Assembly (NCBI GenBank): GCA_019058245.1
Contig: JAHPZJ010000013.1
Coordinates: forward strand, 195,166 to 259,165
Length of the DNA stretch: 64,000 nucleotides
From: Promethearchaeota archaeon
Lineage (GTDB): Archaea > Asgardarchaeota > Lokiarchaeia > Sigyniarchaeales > SOKP01
Direction of reading: 5' to 3'
Shown here: piece by piece, positions 1 to 8,843 of the stretch
Position numbering within the stretch: the stretch's first letter is position 1
Layout: each line of letters starts with the position of its first letter
The notes under the pieces: model-generated
Told to the model about the DNA's origin: nothing
Database searches by the model: none
What the model saw: only the letters and a program-made list of their open reading frames with translations
Made by a program: the position numbers and the translations under genes

Positions 1-136
1 TACTTCAAATAAAACACTAAAAATAAATCATAAAATAATTCTTTTTGTTTAATTATTAATTCAAAATTAAGAAATCTTATGAGAGATATATAAGATTAAT
101 TAGAAATAGAAAATCTTTATAATTAAAGCGAGTAAA

Positions 137-262
137 TTAGAGATTTAATTTTTCAAAACAATTTTGACAGTAATATTTCTCATCTACTCTCCATACTTCA
201 GCAAGATTGATTTCTGAGCCACACTCTTCGCAATTTCCCATTTCTTGAATTAATTCTGTCAT
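137..262 (-). CDS. 41-aa zinc-ribbon mini-protein
   Basis: A short minus-strand frame with an ATG start and TAA stop encodes 41 residues with two CxxC knuckles, CEEC at 11-14 and CQNC at 32-35, spaced 17 residues apart. This is the layout of a one-zinc ribbon with almost nothing else attached. Similar mini zinc ribbons are common in archaea, usually of unknown role, and could bind nucleic acid or protein. It is a lone short gene with no close operon partner. The assignment rests on the regular Cys pairs and the uninterrupted frame; the product is otherwise unrecognised. Confidence 0.55.
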   Translation of the reverse strand: MTELIQEMGNCEECGSEINLAEVWRVDEKYYCQNCFEKLNL

Positions 263-471
263 AATTATACTATCATTTCTTTATTTTATTTTTTTTTTAT
301 TGTCTATTCAAGGTCTAGTAGCCTTGGTTTATGATTTTTTTTCCACATCTTTGTTCTTCTTAAATGTTTTAATTCTTTCTGAAGATTAATTCTATGAAAT
401 TTTCTTTCAACCTAGTTTTTTAAATTTATTTTTATAAAATAAAACCATTTCCTTATAAAACTAAAGATGGA
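263..471. other. AT-rich spacer with possible short basic reading frame
   Basis: Mostly AT-rich spacer. On the minus strand from about 413 down to a TAG at 304-306 there is an uninterrupted stretch of about 35 codons rich in Lys/Arg (HLRRTKMWKKNHKPRLL in its middle) with no good start codon. It lies just beyond the J-protein remnant and may be further debris of a lost gene. Nothing else is recognisable. Confidence 0.25.
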
Positions 472-579
472 TTAGATATAAATACCTTCAGAAGGAGGTT
501 TATAATAAGGAGTTCCATTTCCTATAAACTTCTCTCAATACTTCTCTAAAAACTCTAAAATCTGTAGTTTTAAGCAGAT
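472..579 (-). pseudogene. decayed copy of a J-domain protein C-terminus
   Basis: Read on the minus strand this stretch gives LLKTTDFRVFREVLREVYRK and, after a one-base frame change, NGTPYYKPPSEGIYI followed by TAA. The intact J-protein at 1000-1347 ends [20 protein letters not shown] and [14 protein letters not shown], so the last 34 or so residues match almost position for position. The J domain and the rest of the reading frame are missing; a coiled-coil gene sits immediately upstream instead. I read this as the leftover 3' end of a duplicated J-protein gene, frameshifted and truncated. Confidence 0.7.
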
Positions 580-585
580 TAATAT

Positions 586-855
586 TTATATCTTTCTAAG
601 TTTTTTGATTTTTTCTTTGTTCAATTTTTTAATTTCTTTTTTTAAGGATATTATAGCTGCATTGATTTCTGCTTTTTTTGACTTTAGATTAGAAATATTA
701 GAATGATCAATTATTTTTGTATCATGCTGAATAGCTCTTTCAATTTGAATCAATTCTTTATGCTTTATTGCTAAATTAGTCTCTAACGCTTTCAATTCTT
801 TATTAAATTCAGCTTTTATTTTATTAACCAAGTCAGATTTTGATAAATTAGACAT
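586..855 (-). CDS. small coiled-coil protein
   Basis: Encodes 89 residues, nearly all predicted helix with heptad-like spacing of Leu/Ile and many Lys/Glu. There is no membrane segment, Cys pair or catalytic motif. The ATG start at 855 is the only reasonable one. It sits between a decayed J-protein remnant and an intact J-protein gene, so it may itself have replaced the front part of the lost paralogue. I do not recognise the family; a structural or scaffolding role would be a guess. Confidence 0.5.
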   Translation of the reverse strand: MSNLSKSDLVNKIKAEFNKELKALETNLAIKHKELIQIERAIQHDTKIIDHSNISNLKSKKAEINAAIISLKKEIKKLNKEKIKKLRKI

Positions 856-999
856 GAGATATGCTAAGATAAAATTTATCTATTATTAACATTCATAATT
901 TAAAAATAATAATGAAATCTGAAATTTAACATATTATTATTACAAATATTATAGCTATTAATCTAAAATGATTTACAAATAAATAAAAAAAAGCATTTT

Positions 1000-1347
1000 T
1001 TATATATACATACCTTCGGGAGGTGGTTTATAGTATGGAGCTGTATTTCTATAAATTCTTCTCATTATTTCTCGAAAAGTTCTAAAATCTGTCGTTCTAA
1101 AAAGATCGCTCCAATCGAATGTTCGAGGGTTATACTTTAATTGATTATAAATTTTACGCTTTGAAGGATCTATTAAAGTCTCGTAAGCTTCTTTTATCTC
1201 TATAAATTTATCTTTAGCGTGAGGATCTGATTTATTTAAATCAGGATGAAATTTTTTTGCTAATTTTCTATAAGCTAACTTAATTTCCTTTTCTGAAGAG
1301 TCTTCATCAATACCTAAAAGTTCATAATAATCTTTTGTTTCCTTCAT
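1000..1347 (-). CDS. J-domain (DnaJ-like) co-chaperone, short form
   Basis: The N-terminal 65 or so residues are a complete J domain: DYYELLGI opens helix [16 protein letters not shown] carries the HPD tripeptide that stimulates Hsp70 ATPase, and [15 protein letters not shown] closes helices III-IV. The G/F region, zinc-finger and substrate-binding domains of full DnaJ are absent; instead there is a basic 50-residue tail ending [12 protein letters not shown] place the start at ATG 1347 (MKETKDYY); an in-frame ATG at 1386 would add 13 hydrophobic residues unlike the family. The product probably recruits DnaK/Hsp70 to a specific client. No dnaK or grpE lies nearby. Its tail was duplicated and left as a remnant at 472-579. 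Confidence 0.85.
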   Translation of the reverse strand: MKETKDYYELLGIDEDSSEKEIKLAYRKLAKKFHPDLNKSDPHAKDKFIEIKEAYETLIDPSKRKIYNQLKYNPRTFDWSDLFRTTDFRTFREIMRRIYRNTAPYYKPPPEGMYI

Positions 1348-1521
1348 TCTTCTTTGTTGAAGAAGAAAATTAGGATATAAAAACATATAGTTGATATTGT
1401 ATAAAAGTCGAATAACTTTATTTTTTAGATTAAATTTATGATGACAAATTTGCTTCTATGATTTAGGTTTATTTTTAAAGATTTCATAGGATAATTTTTC
1501 TGATTTTCACATAATTTCAAA

Positions 1522-2502
1522 TTATTTCTTGTCTGAAGATTTGAGATTTACAAGAGTAATTCCAAATATAACTAAACATAAAGCAAATGGATATATAAAA
1601 ATGTCAAATTGTTCTTGCAAAAATATCGCAGAAAAAATCACTCCAAATAAAGGTACTAGAGTTTGGAATATTGCAGCTCGGCTGGCACTCAAACGTTTCA
1701 CACCTTCTAGATAAAATGTATATGCACCTATTGTAGATAAAAATGCTAAATATGCAATTCCTATCCAAATACGTGGAGGGATTGACACATATTCAAGTGG
1801 ATTAATGAATTCTGGGCTAATAATTAAAGCGATTGGAATAGTTATTAAAAAACCAAAAAATGATACCCAAGTCATAATCCATATCGAACTTGGTTGATAG
1901 GATTCAGGTTTACTTTTGGTCTGGTTCAGAAAAGATCGTGAAATAACAGTATAAGAACCATAGGCAAATGCCGCTAAAAGGACTAAGATATCTCCTAATA
2001 TTCGATTAGATACATTAACGTTTGGAGAAAATCCCACTACGATAATAACAGCTATGAAAGCCAGTAAAGTCCCTATAGCTTTTTTCCAAGTAAAGAATTC
2101 TGATTTTAAAAATATACTTGATAAGATTACAACCCATATAGCATTTGTAGCAACCATTATACTCGCATCACTAGCAGCTGTAAAAATTTCTCCAATAAGA
2201 TATCCTGCTTGATAAATTGTGACTGAAAGCAATCCCATTACTGTCAGAATTTTCCAATTTTCTTTGGTAAATTGCCAATTTAGTGTACCCTCTTTATATT
2301 TGAGGATAAGAAAAAAACAAATTACTGCTAAGAAATATCGAATAACAGCTATCATAAATGGGGGGATGGTTTCTCCCCCAACTTCTTCAGAAACTAACCA
2401 TCGCCCTATTGGCCAAGTACCACCCCAGATTACCATTGTTAGGATTAACAATAAATACGCAATTATTTCATCCTTGTTCTTAACCTTTAGAATTCTATTC
2501 AA
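1522..2502 (-). CDS. EamA/DMT-family membrane transporter
   Basis: Encodes 326 residues with about ten hydrophobic helices arranged as two EamA repeats (roughly 12-155 and 168-318). The first repeat opens with the typical WGGTWPIGRWL stretch, the second contains AYGSYTVISRSFL, and the close GVKRLSASRAAIFQTLVPLFGVIFSAIFLQE is the classic end of a DMT-superfamily exporter. Family members move small metabolites such as amino acids or nucleotides out of the cell; the substrate cannot be read from sequence. The length is normal for the family and the gene appears intact. It stands alone, 46 bases from the downstream end of the next minus-strand gene. Confidence 0.85.
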   Translation of the reverse strand: MNRILKVKNKDEIIAYLLLILTMVIWGGTWPIGRWLVSEEVGGETIPPFMIAVIRYFLAVICFFLILKYKEGTLNWQFTKENWKILTVMGLLSVTIYQAGYLIGEIFTAASDASIMVATNAIWVVILSSIFLKSEFFTWKKAIGTLLAFIAVIIVVGFSPNVNVSNRILGDILVLLAAFAYGSYTVISRSFLNQTKSKPESYQPSSIWIMTWVSFFGFLITIPIALIISPEFINPLEYVSIPPRIWIGIAYLAFLSTIGAYTFYLEGVKRLSASRAAIFQTLVPLFGVIFSAIFLQEQFDIFIYPFALCLVIFGITLVNLKSSDKK

Positions 2503-2547
2503 TTATTCTTCACGTTTAATTTTTTTATTGAACACAAATCTTACATA

Positions 2548-3201
2548 TTAAAATCTTATTTTTTCATACCATTTTGAAATTAATTCATGGTTTTTTATAT
2601 ATCTAAGAAGATAAAGTGAAATAACTCCAAAAATTATGGTTTCACTTATCCATATAAGTTGATAAATTGTTAAATTGCGTTCAATTTGTATTCCTCCTAT
2701 ATTAATTGGTCCAAAATCAACTATAGAGTATAGTAAGATATCAGGTGATTGGAGTATTAGTGGAAAAAATAATTCAATGGTTGCATGTGCTGGCAAATCT
2801 AATAAAATGTGAGTAAAACCCCCAATTAAAGCAGAATATGATGCGACAATATAGAATTTCCTATTATATTCTTTTTCTTTTAAGGAATCCCATTCATCAA
2901 TTCCAAAATATCTCATGGGTTTAGTAAGAATTCCATCTTTCTTAGCAAGCTTAGCTAGAAAAGGACCTATATATTTACAAAATAATATTGTTAATATAAC
3001 TGTTAAAGGTATAGTATATATTACTAATCCCAATAGACTATGAGTAATTCCTCTAAGGTTAGTTGAGAAAAAGGGGTCAATGACAACAACTATATCAGGA
3101 ACAAAAGTACTAATGCATAAAGCAGTTCCATCGAATTTTTTTGGATACTTTATTTTAAGTAATAATCCTGGTGCTTGATGAGAAAATACGCTACTTGGCA
3201 T
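2548..3201 (-). CDS. DUF4184-like integral membrane protein
   Basis: Encodes 217 residues with five or so membrane helices. The first 60 residues resemble the DUF4184 pattern: MPSSVFSHQAPGLLLK, then a segment ending STFVPDIVVVIDP, then HSLLGL. Conserved polar residues sit inside helices (HSLLG, GGFTHILLDLPAH), as in this family and in metal-dependent membrane hydrolase-like proteins. Function is unknown. It lies 46 bases upstream (in transcription order) of the EamA transporter and could share a transcript. The family call is by pattern recognition only. Confidence 0.55.
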   Translation of the reverse strand: MPSSVFSHQAPGLLLKIKYPKKFDGTALCISTFVPDIVVVIDPFFSTNLRGITHSLLGLVIYTIPLTVILTILFCKYIGPFLAKLAKKDGILTKPMRYFGIDEWDSLKEKEYNRKFYIVASYSALIGGFTHILLDLPAHATIELFFPLILQSPDILLYSIVDFGPINIGGIQIERNLTIYQLIWISETIIFGVISLYLLRYIKNHELISKWYEKIRF

Positions 3202-3247
3202 ATGATTAATAAATTCTCTTTAATAAAATGAATTTGAGAATGCTTAT

Positions 3248-4063
3248 TTAACTTTTTGAAAAACCACCATGATGAAATTCTATTGAGTAAGGAACATTCA
3301 AGGATTTACAATAAGCATCTATTTCTACTTCTATTTTTTCCCAATGACTATTATCCATTCTAAACTTCTGATAAGTTGATAGAAGTTCAGGATAATTATT
3401 TTTGATTATTTTTAGAATTCTTGGAATATTATATGGTCTGAAATTCAAATTTTCAAACATATATGAATCTGTATAATTCAAGGTTTTATCAATAATGTCT
3501 TTAAAATTAGTTATTCTTGGGAAAAAAGGGGAAATAAATGTATATGTTTTTATTCCTTTTTCATGTATCTTTCTTAATGCATCTATTCTTTCAATGGGTC
3601 GTGAAGCACCTTTTTCTATTAATTTAGAAAAATTTTCATCTAAAGTACTAATTGAAATTCCTACTTCCAAATCATCAAATTTTTTAAATAATTCAATATC
3701 CCTTACGACAAATTTAGATTTTGTTAATATTGAAACATGAGCGGTTGTGTTAACAAGTTTTTCTAATATCCTCTTTGTATTTTGATATTTTAATTCAAGT
3801 GGGATATACGGATCAGTAACCGAGCTTAAAAGTAATCGTTTTCCATTATATTTCTGTGGTTTTATCTTATCAAAGTCGTAAGTTTTTATATCTATAAATT
3901 GTCCCCATTTATCGCCCTTATGTCCGCTGAATCTTATCATAAATTCAGCATAACAATAAATACAGCCATGTTGACAACCGATATAAGGATTGATTACATA
4001 ATCAATTGAAGGAATATTACTCTTCGTTATTATATTTTTAGCTTCGCGAAACTTAATTTTCAT
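3248..4063 (-). CDS. radical SAM protein, SplB-like (COG1533)
   Basis: Encodes 271 residues. The cluster motif CQHGCIYCYAEF (residues 30-41; three Cys) binds the 4Fe-4S cluster that cleaves S-adenosylmethionine. It is preceded by NPYIGC, typical of the spore-photoproduct-lyase-like group COG1533. Later segments LLSSVTDPYIPLE, VSILTKSKFVVRDIELF and VGISISTLDE are also characteristic. The substrate is unknown; despite the resemblance to SplB, DNA repair should not be assumed because most archaeal members are uncharacterised. The length is normal for the short members and the ATG is well placed. It stands at the head of a minus-strand run and is divergent from the GNAT gene at 4157. Confidence 0.85.
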   Translation of the reverse strand: MKIKFREAKNIITKSNIPSIDYVINPYIGCQHGCIYCYAEFMIRFSGHKGDKWGQFIDIKTYDFDKIKPQKYNGKRLLLSSVTDPYIPLELKYQNTKRILEKLVNTTAHVSILTKSKFVVRDIELFKKFDDLEVGISISTLDENFSKLIEKGASRPIERIDALRKIHEKGIKTYTFISPFFPRITNFKDIIDKTLNYTDSYMFENLNFRPYNIPRILKIIKNNYPELLSTYQKFRMDNSHWEKIEVEIDAYCKSLNVPYSIEFHHGGFSKS

Positions 4064-4156
4064 TTTTTAAAATAAAAAATGTAGATAATTTGAAATTATA
4101 TAAATTATTAAAAGTTTTAAACTTAATAACGTGTATTTAATGGATTCAAATTTGCT

Positions 4157-4705
4157 ATGAATCTTCCTAATCAAATTGAGACTAAGAGACTTAAATTAAG
4201 ACCATTTAATCCAGATGATTTTAAAATTTTTTCAAATATTATTGAAGATGAAGAGATATCTAATAACCTAAAATTTGTTTTAAATATTAAACCTGAATGT
4301 AATAAAACTACACTTTTTCAAATTATAATTAATTCTTATAGTACTGATCATCCTCTACTTGCTTTAGTTATTAGTTCTAAATTTGAGGAACAGATGATTG
4401 GTTATTGTGGATTAATAACCTTAGAAGATGAACAAGAAGCAGAAATTTTCTATACCCTACTCCATAGATATAGAGGTTATGGGTACGCTATTGAAGCAGT
4501 GAAAAAACTTATACAATTTGCTTTTAAAGGATTGAATTTGAAAAGATTAATAATATTTCTTCATCCAACAAATTCAAAAGCATGGAAAGTTGCTGAAAGA
4601 ACAGGTATGAAATATTTGGGTCAAAGAGATATATCAGCAATATCATCTAAAGCTATGTTTTTTTCAATAGAGAAGACAGAATTTGATGCACAATCATATT
4701 ATTAA
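4157..4705 (+). CDS. GNAT N-acetyltransferase, RimJ/RimL type
   Basis: Encodes 182 residues. It opens with the RimJ-type signature IETKRLKLRPF, followed by FKIFSNIIEDEEI. The acetyl-CoA-binding motif A is HRYRGYGYAIEAVKKLIQFAF, including the R-G-Y-G-Y-A pyrophosphate loop, and motif B follows as LKRLIIFLHPTNSKAWKVAERTGM. These features place it in Acetyltransf_3, whose members acetylate protein N-termini, small amines or antibiotics. The substrate cannot be told. It is a single gene with a divergent neighbour upstream. Confidence 0.85.
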   Translation: MNLPNQIETKRLKLRPFNPDDFKIFSNIIEDEEISNNLKFVLNIKPECNKTTLFQIIINSYSTDHPLLALVISSKFEEQMIGYCGLITLEDEQEAEIFYTLLHRYRGYGYAIEAVKKLIQFAFKGLNLKRLIIFLHPTNSKAWKVAERTGMKYLGQRDISAISSKAMFFSIEKTEFDAQSYY

Positions 4706-4848
4706 AGTCATAATCCTATTTTGGATAACTTATTGGAATATATTCATGATCTAAGGCTTTTTTATATTAATTTTTATGGTATGTTAGATTACTTCAATAT
4801 AATTTATTTTTGTGATAATTAGATTATAATTAATATTATTGAATTCTT

Positions 4849-5208
4849 ATGTCTAAACAACCGAATTTGAAAGAAATGTTCCAAGAATGGAATGATTTGA
4901 ACTCTAAAGCTCAAGAGTCCATGGGTCAATTTGACTTCTCAAATATTAAGAAAATTAGAGAAAGTCAGAAAATTATTGAAGATGCAATTTATGAAATCTT
5001 AAAAGAAAATGCACCAGAAGACATTAAAAAGATAATTCCAGAAGATTGTGGAGAAATGGAGGTTGGATATGACACAGAGGGGAATAAATTCTATTTCGTT
5101 ATGATGGATCCTGAATACGAAGATGAAGAAGAAATAGAACTTATTGCTATAACTATAGATATCAATAAAACAATTTCCATGATTAAAGATTTTAGCATCG
5201 AAGAGTAG
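4849..5208 (+). CDS. small acidic protein of unknown function
   Basis: Encodes 119 residues, strongly acidic in the last half (MMDPEYEDEEEIELIAI). A helical N-terminus (MSKQPNLKEMFQEWNDLNSK) is followed by an alternating hydrophobic stretch that looks like a small beta sheet (EMEVGYDTEGNKFYFVMM). There are no Cys pairs, membrane helix or known motif. The gene is free-standing between the GNAT gene and the beta-helix acyltransferases, with AT-rich spacers on both sides. It ends in TAG, one of several genes here using TAG as an ordinary stop. I do not recognise it. Confidence 0.6.
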   Translation: MSKQPNLKEMFQEWNDLNSKAQESMGQFDFSNIKKIRESQKIIEDAIYEILKENAPEDIKKIIPEDCGEMEVGYDTEGNKFYFVMMDPEYEDEEEIELIAITIDINKTISMIKDFSIEE

Positions 5209-5439
5209 AATATTTTAGTTATTAATGACTTCAAATCAATAAAAAAGATAAAAATAAATAATTAGGTTAAAATTATTCTAATAATATTATCCTAGATTGC
5301 TAAAAATCTGACATTTTTGCATAATTAATGATTAAAATAGTGTGAATTTAAAATATCAATCCCCTCATCTTTTCGAGTTGGTCCTAGAACTACAAATGTT
5401 CTTGCGAAAAAGAGATATCTAATTATTTATTTTCTGATT

Positions 5440-6963
5440 ATGACATTAAGTGCTCAACCACTATTATTGTGGTTATGGTATTTTTGGCAATTCTTCCCTA
5501 CAACAAATTTTATTTTTTTCATCTTTTTTCCATTGTTTTTCTTTTTAGGAATTATAATTCTTATATTAAGCGCAGCTATAATTGCTAAGATATTTTTAAT
5601 CTTCATAAATATATTACATAAACCAAAAGAGGGCACTTTCTTAAGAGATAGAGATGATAAAGACTATTGCTATTGGAGTTTAAGGGCAGTTGTTAGAAAA
5701 TGGCCTATATGGTTAGCACGACAATTATCTTTACCTTTGCTTGAGATATTAGTATTGAAAATATTAGGGGTAAGAACATCTTTTTCAAATTCTTTGTATA
5801 AGGGATGGATTGATTGTGAATTTATTGAGTTTGGAAAAAATATTAAGGTTGGACAAGGTAGTTTTATTATTTCAAATATTATCATACAAGATAAATTAAT
5901 TATTAAAAGGGTCTCCATAGAAGATAATGTAATTATAGGTGCTAATGCGATAGTTATGCCGGGAACGGTAATTGAATCTAATACAATCCTAGATACGATT
6001 TCAATGACAAAAATTAATCAACATTTAGAAAAAAATTCAACATATCATGGATCCCCTGCTGTAAAAATGGAGAACATACAGTTATTTGGAAAGAAAGATC
6101 AATATGAACAAACTATTTTTGATAAGAAAAGAAATGAGAATTATAATATGGAGAATTTAAAAGCTCATGTGAAAGAGTTTTCTGTTCCGTTTCACTTCTA
6201 TATAATTGCAGGTTGGGTCATAATTGGTTTTTCTTTTATTTTGCCAGGATTTTTCTTTTTTCTCTTTCTTTTTGGGTTCTTAATACCAAATTTATTCTCA
6301 ACAACATTATACTTAAGATTGCTCTTGAACCCAATAATTATTGCTATTCTATTTCTTTCTCCTATAATTATTATTGGTCTTTATTTAATTCATCTATTTT
6401 TTATAGCTTTATTTACTAAGTGGTTCTATACAATTGCAGATAAAAGAGGGCCTTCTCAAGGTGTTTTTGATCGAAACCTTGATGAGTCCTCTAAGGTATT
6501 AAATTATTATCATTTTAGATCATTTTTATTTAAATATCCTATCTTTGCATTTGTTCGTTCACCTTTTCCTTGGCTTATTAATTGGGAATTACGATTCTTA
6601 GGATCTAATAAAATTGGAAAAGGGACAGTATTTGAAGAAACTTTTTTCCATAGCCATATTGATATTGGTAAAAATTGTTATATTGGTACATTTTCACATA
6701 TTTCTAATCATTTAGTTGATGGTGTCTATGGGGAAGAAAATCTGACTTTTTTTGGAGTTGATTTAGGAGATAATTGTATTTTCAGTTTATCAAATGGAGG
6801 TATGCCTGGATTAAAAATGGAAAATAATTCCACTGTATTGCCTATGTGTGCTACTATAAAGTATGATAAGTTAGTAAATAATTCAATTTTTAGTCGATTT
6901 CCAGCAAGAAAATTGAAACAAGATGATATATCTAAACTTACCGGTGGAATGTATTATGAATAA
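5440..6963 (+). CDS. membrane protein with two left-handed beta-helix (acyltransferase-like) domains
   Basis: Encodes 507 residues in two homologous halves, each with membrane helices followed by hexapeptide repeats. Helices at about 8-60 precede the first beta helix (about 125-205: FGKNIKVGQG, IEDNVIIGANAIVMPGTVI). Helices at about 250-330 precede the second (about 385-495: IGKGTVFEETFFH, IGKNCYIGTFSHIS). The pattern resembles the C-terminal membrane-beta-helix domain of Pls/PosA-type NRPS-like proteins (TIGR02353-like), here without adenylation or carrier domains. Members are thought to transfer acyl or aminoacyl groups at the membrane; the substrate is unknown. It overlaps the next gene by 8 bases (ATGAATAA), so the two are probably translated together. 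Confidence 0.7.
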   Translation: MTLSAQPLLLWLWYFWQFFPTTNFIFFIFFPLFFFLGIIILILSAAIIAKIFLIFINILHKPKEGTFLRDRDDKDYCYWSLRAVVRKWPIWLARQLSLPLLEILVLKILGVRTSFSNSLYKGWIDCEFIEFGKNIKVGQGSFIISNIIIQDKLIIKRVSIEDNVIIGANAIVMPGTVIESNTILDTISMTKINQHLEKNSTYHGSPAVKMENIQLFGKKDQYEQTIFDKKRNENYNMENLKAHVKEFSVPFHFYIIAGWVIIGFSFILPGFFFFLFLFGFLIPNLFSTTLYLRLLLNPIIIAILFLSPIIIIGLYLIHLFFIALFTKWFYTIADKRGPSQGVFDRNLDESSKVLNYYHFRSFLFKYPIFAFVRSPFPWLINWELRFLGSNKIGKGTVFEETFFHSHIDIGKNCYIGTFSHISNHLVDGVYGEENLTFFGVDLGDNCIFSLSNGGMPGLKMENNSTVLPMCATIKYDKLVNNSIFSRFPARKLKQDDISKLTGGMYYE

Positions 6964-7840
6964 TAATCAATCAAAAGTTTCTGCTGAAAAAAGTAAAATA
7001 ATCAATTTAGCAAAAATTCCTATTACTACAAATGGATTTAATTGGTCTTTTACTTCAAATATACTATATTTATGCTTACATATTCTTTCTCTCACTTTAC
7101 CTACAGTAATGGTAATAACTTTCTTCAATGACGCTATGGATTCTAATTTTTTTCATTGGAGAATTTTATTGATTTTTATTGATGTTTTGGCATGGTGGGG
7201 CTCCTATTTACTTATTAGTCTTCTTCTTGGCAAATTAATTCTAATTCTACTAAAATTAATTCATAAACCAAGGGAAGGCATCTTTAAAATTGATCCAAAA
7301 AATAGAGACTATTCTTTTTATTGTTTAAGAATTACTGTTAAAAAATATATCTTTTGGATTTGGAATAATTTCTGTTTTCCCTGGGTAAGTAATTATGCCT
7401 TTAAAATGTGTGATGTTAAAGCAGATTTTAAGAGTACTATGTTTGATGGTTGGAGTGATGTAGAATTTATTGAATATGGGAAAAATATTATGGTAGGACA
7501 AGGAGCTAAAGTTCTTTCTAGTATTATAATTAGAATAGATAATGAGGATTATCTTTTAATTAAAAAAGTTATCATTGGTGACCATGTTGTATTAGGTGCA
7601 AATTCAATTGTTTCACCTGGTACTTTAATAGGACAAGGAGCAACGTTAGGTGTATGGACAGTTACACAAATTAATCAAATATTAGATCCTAAATGGATAT
7701 ATATAGGATATCCTGCCCATAAATATCAACCAGCTCAAAAAGCTATTGAAGAAAGTAAGAAGGAACCAATGAGAAGAATTGTTGGAATGGGTAAAAGAAT
7801 TCCATTTGATATAGATCAATTTTCAAATCATAAGAAATAA
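6956..7840 (+). CDS. membrane left-handed beta-helix protein, paralogue of upstream gene
   Basis: Encodes about 294 residues from the ATG at 6956, which overlaps the stop of the upstream gene. Two or three membrane helices (about 35-100) come before a hexapeptide beta helix (about 160-260: EYGKNIMVGQGAKVLSS, IGDHVVLGANSIVSPGTLIGQGATLG). It matches the first half of the upstream protein closely: GWSDVEFIEYGKNI against GWIDCEFIEFGKNI, and TQINQILDPKWIYIGYPA against TKINQHLEKNSTYHGSPA. The pair therefore holds three copies of one membrane-plus-beta-helix module. It probably forms a complex with the upstream product or shares its substrate, likely an acyl transfer at the membrane. Confidence 0.7.
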   Translation: MNNNQSKVSAEKSKIINLAKIPITTNGFNWSFTSNILYLCLHILSLTLPTVMVITFFNDAMDSNFFHWRILLIFIDVLAWWGSYLLISLLLGKLILILLKLIHKPREGIFKIDPKNRDYSFYCLRITVKKYIFWIWNNFCFPWVSNYAFKMCDVKADFKSTMFDGWSDVEFIEYGKNIMVGQGAKVLSSIIIRIDNEDYLLIKKVIIGDHVVLGANSIVSPGTLIGQGATLGVWTVTQINQILDPKWIYIGYPAHKYQPAQKAIEESKKEPMRRIVGMGKRIPFDIDQFSNHKK

Positions 7841-8065
7841 AGTAATATAATGAAATTTTTTACTAATAAAAAAGATAAAGTTTTTCTAAAGCAGTTATAG
7901 CGTCTATCTCCTAATAATTCACATAAAAAATATACTTATCGTTGAACAAAAGTTATATTTAAAATGAAAATTCTTACATTTAAAAAATTAATAGAAAAGA
8001 GATAAATATTTTGTTTTAAAATAATATAATAACAACAGAATTAAAATTTAAGAAAATGATTTAAA

Positions 8066-8812
8066 ATGTATAAAATAGTGCTTTTAAGACATGGTGAAAG
8101 TACTTGGAATAAGGAGAATAGATTCACAGGTTGGACAGACGTAGATCTCTCAGAAAAAGGAATCCAAGAAGCGAAAGAAGCAGCTAAATTATTAAAAGAA
8201 GGAGGATATACCTTTGATATTGCCTATACCTCAGTATTAAGAAGAGGAATTAAAACTCTTTGGATTGTTTTAGAGGAGATGGATTTAATGTGGATTCCCG
8301 TTTATCGTTCTTGGCGTTTAAATGAAAGACATTATGGTGCTCTACAAGGATATTTCAAATCAGAGATGGCAAAAGAAGTTGGAGAAGAACAAGTACTTAT
8401 TTGGAGAAGAAGTTATGACATACCACCTCCTGCACTTAAAACAAGTGATCCGAGATATCCTGGAAATGAAAGGAAATATGCAGAACTAACCTCTGATGAA
8501 CTTCCTTTAACTGAATGTTTGAAAGATACAGTAGCTAGAGTTTTGCCCTATTGGCATAATACCATTACCCCGACTATAAAGTCAGGTAAAAAAGTCCTGA
8601 TTTCAGCTCATGGAAATAGTTTGAGAGCACTTGTAAAATATCTTGATAATATGCCTGATGAAGAAGTTGTTAAGTTAAATATTCCTACTGGAGTACCTCT
8701 AATATATGAATTAGATGAAGATATTAAGCCAATTACTCATTATTATCTTGGTGATGCTGAACAAATAGCGCAAGCAATTGAAGCAGTTGCAGCACAAGGA
8801 AAAGCTAAATAA
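8066..8812 (+). CDS. gpmA: 2,3-bisphosphoglycerate-dependent phosphoglycerate mutase
   Basis: Encodes 248 residues, the standard dPGM length. It catalyses 3-phosphoglycerate to 2-phosphoglycerate in glycolysis and gluconeogenesis in the cytoplasm. The phosphohistidine motif is [10 protein letters not shown] near the N-terminus (His at 9). [33 protein letters not shown] and the second active His in [14 protein letters not shown] are all present and intact. The sequence looks bacterial: archaea more often use the cofactor-independent ApgM, so lateral acquisition is likely. Its base composition looks less AT-extreme than its neighbours. A possible promoter region lies in the AT-rich 225 bases upstream. 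It is followed 31 bases later by the rhodanese gene. Confidence 0.95.
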   Translation: MYKIVLLRHGESTWNKENRFTGWTDVDLSEKGIQEAKEAAKLLKEGGYTFDIAYTSVLRRGIKTLWIVLEEMDLMWIPVYRSWRLNERHYGALQGYFKSEMAKEVGEEQVLIWRRSYDIPPPALKTSDPRYPGNERKYAELTSDELPLTECLKDTVARVLPYWHNTITPTIKSGKKVLISAHGNSLRALVKYLDNMPDEEVVKLNIPTGVPLIYELDEDIKPITHYYLGDAEQIAQAIEAVAAQGKAK

Positions 8813-8843
8813 CCAGACTTAGAATTATTTAATTTCATTGATC

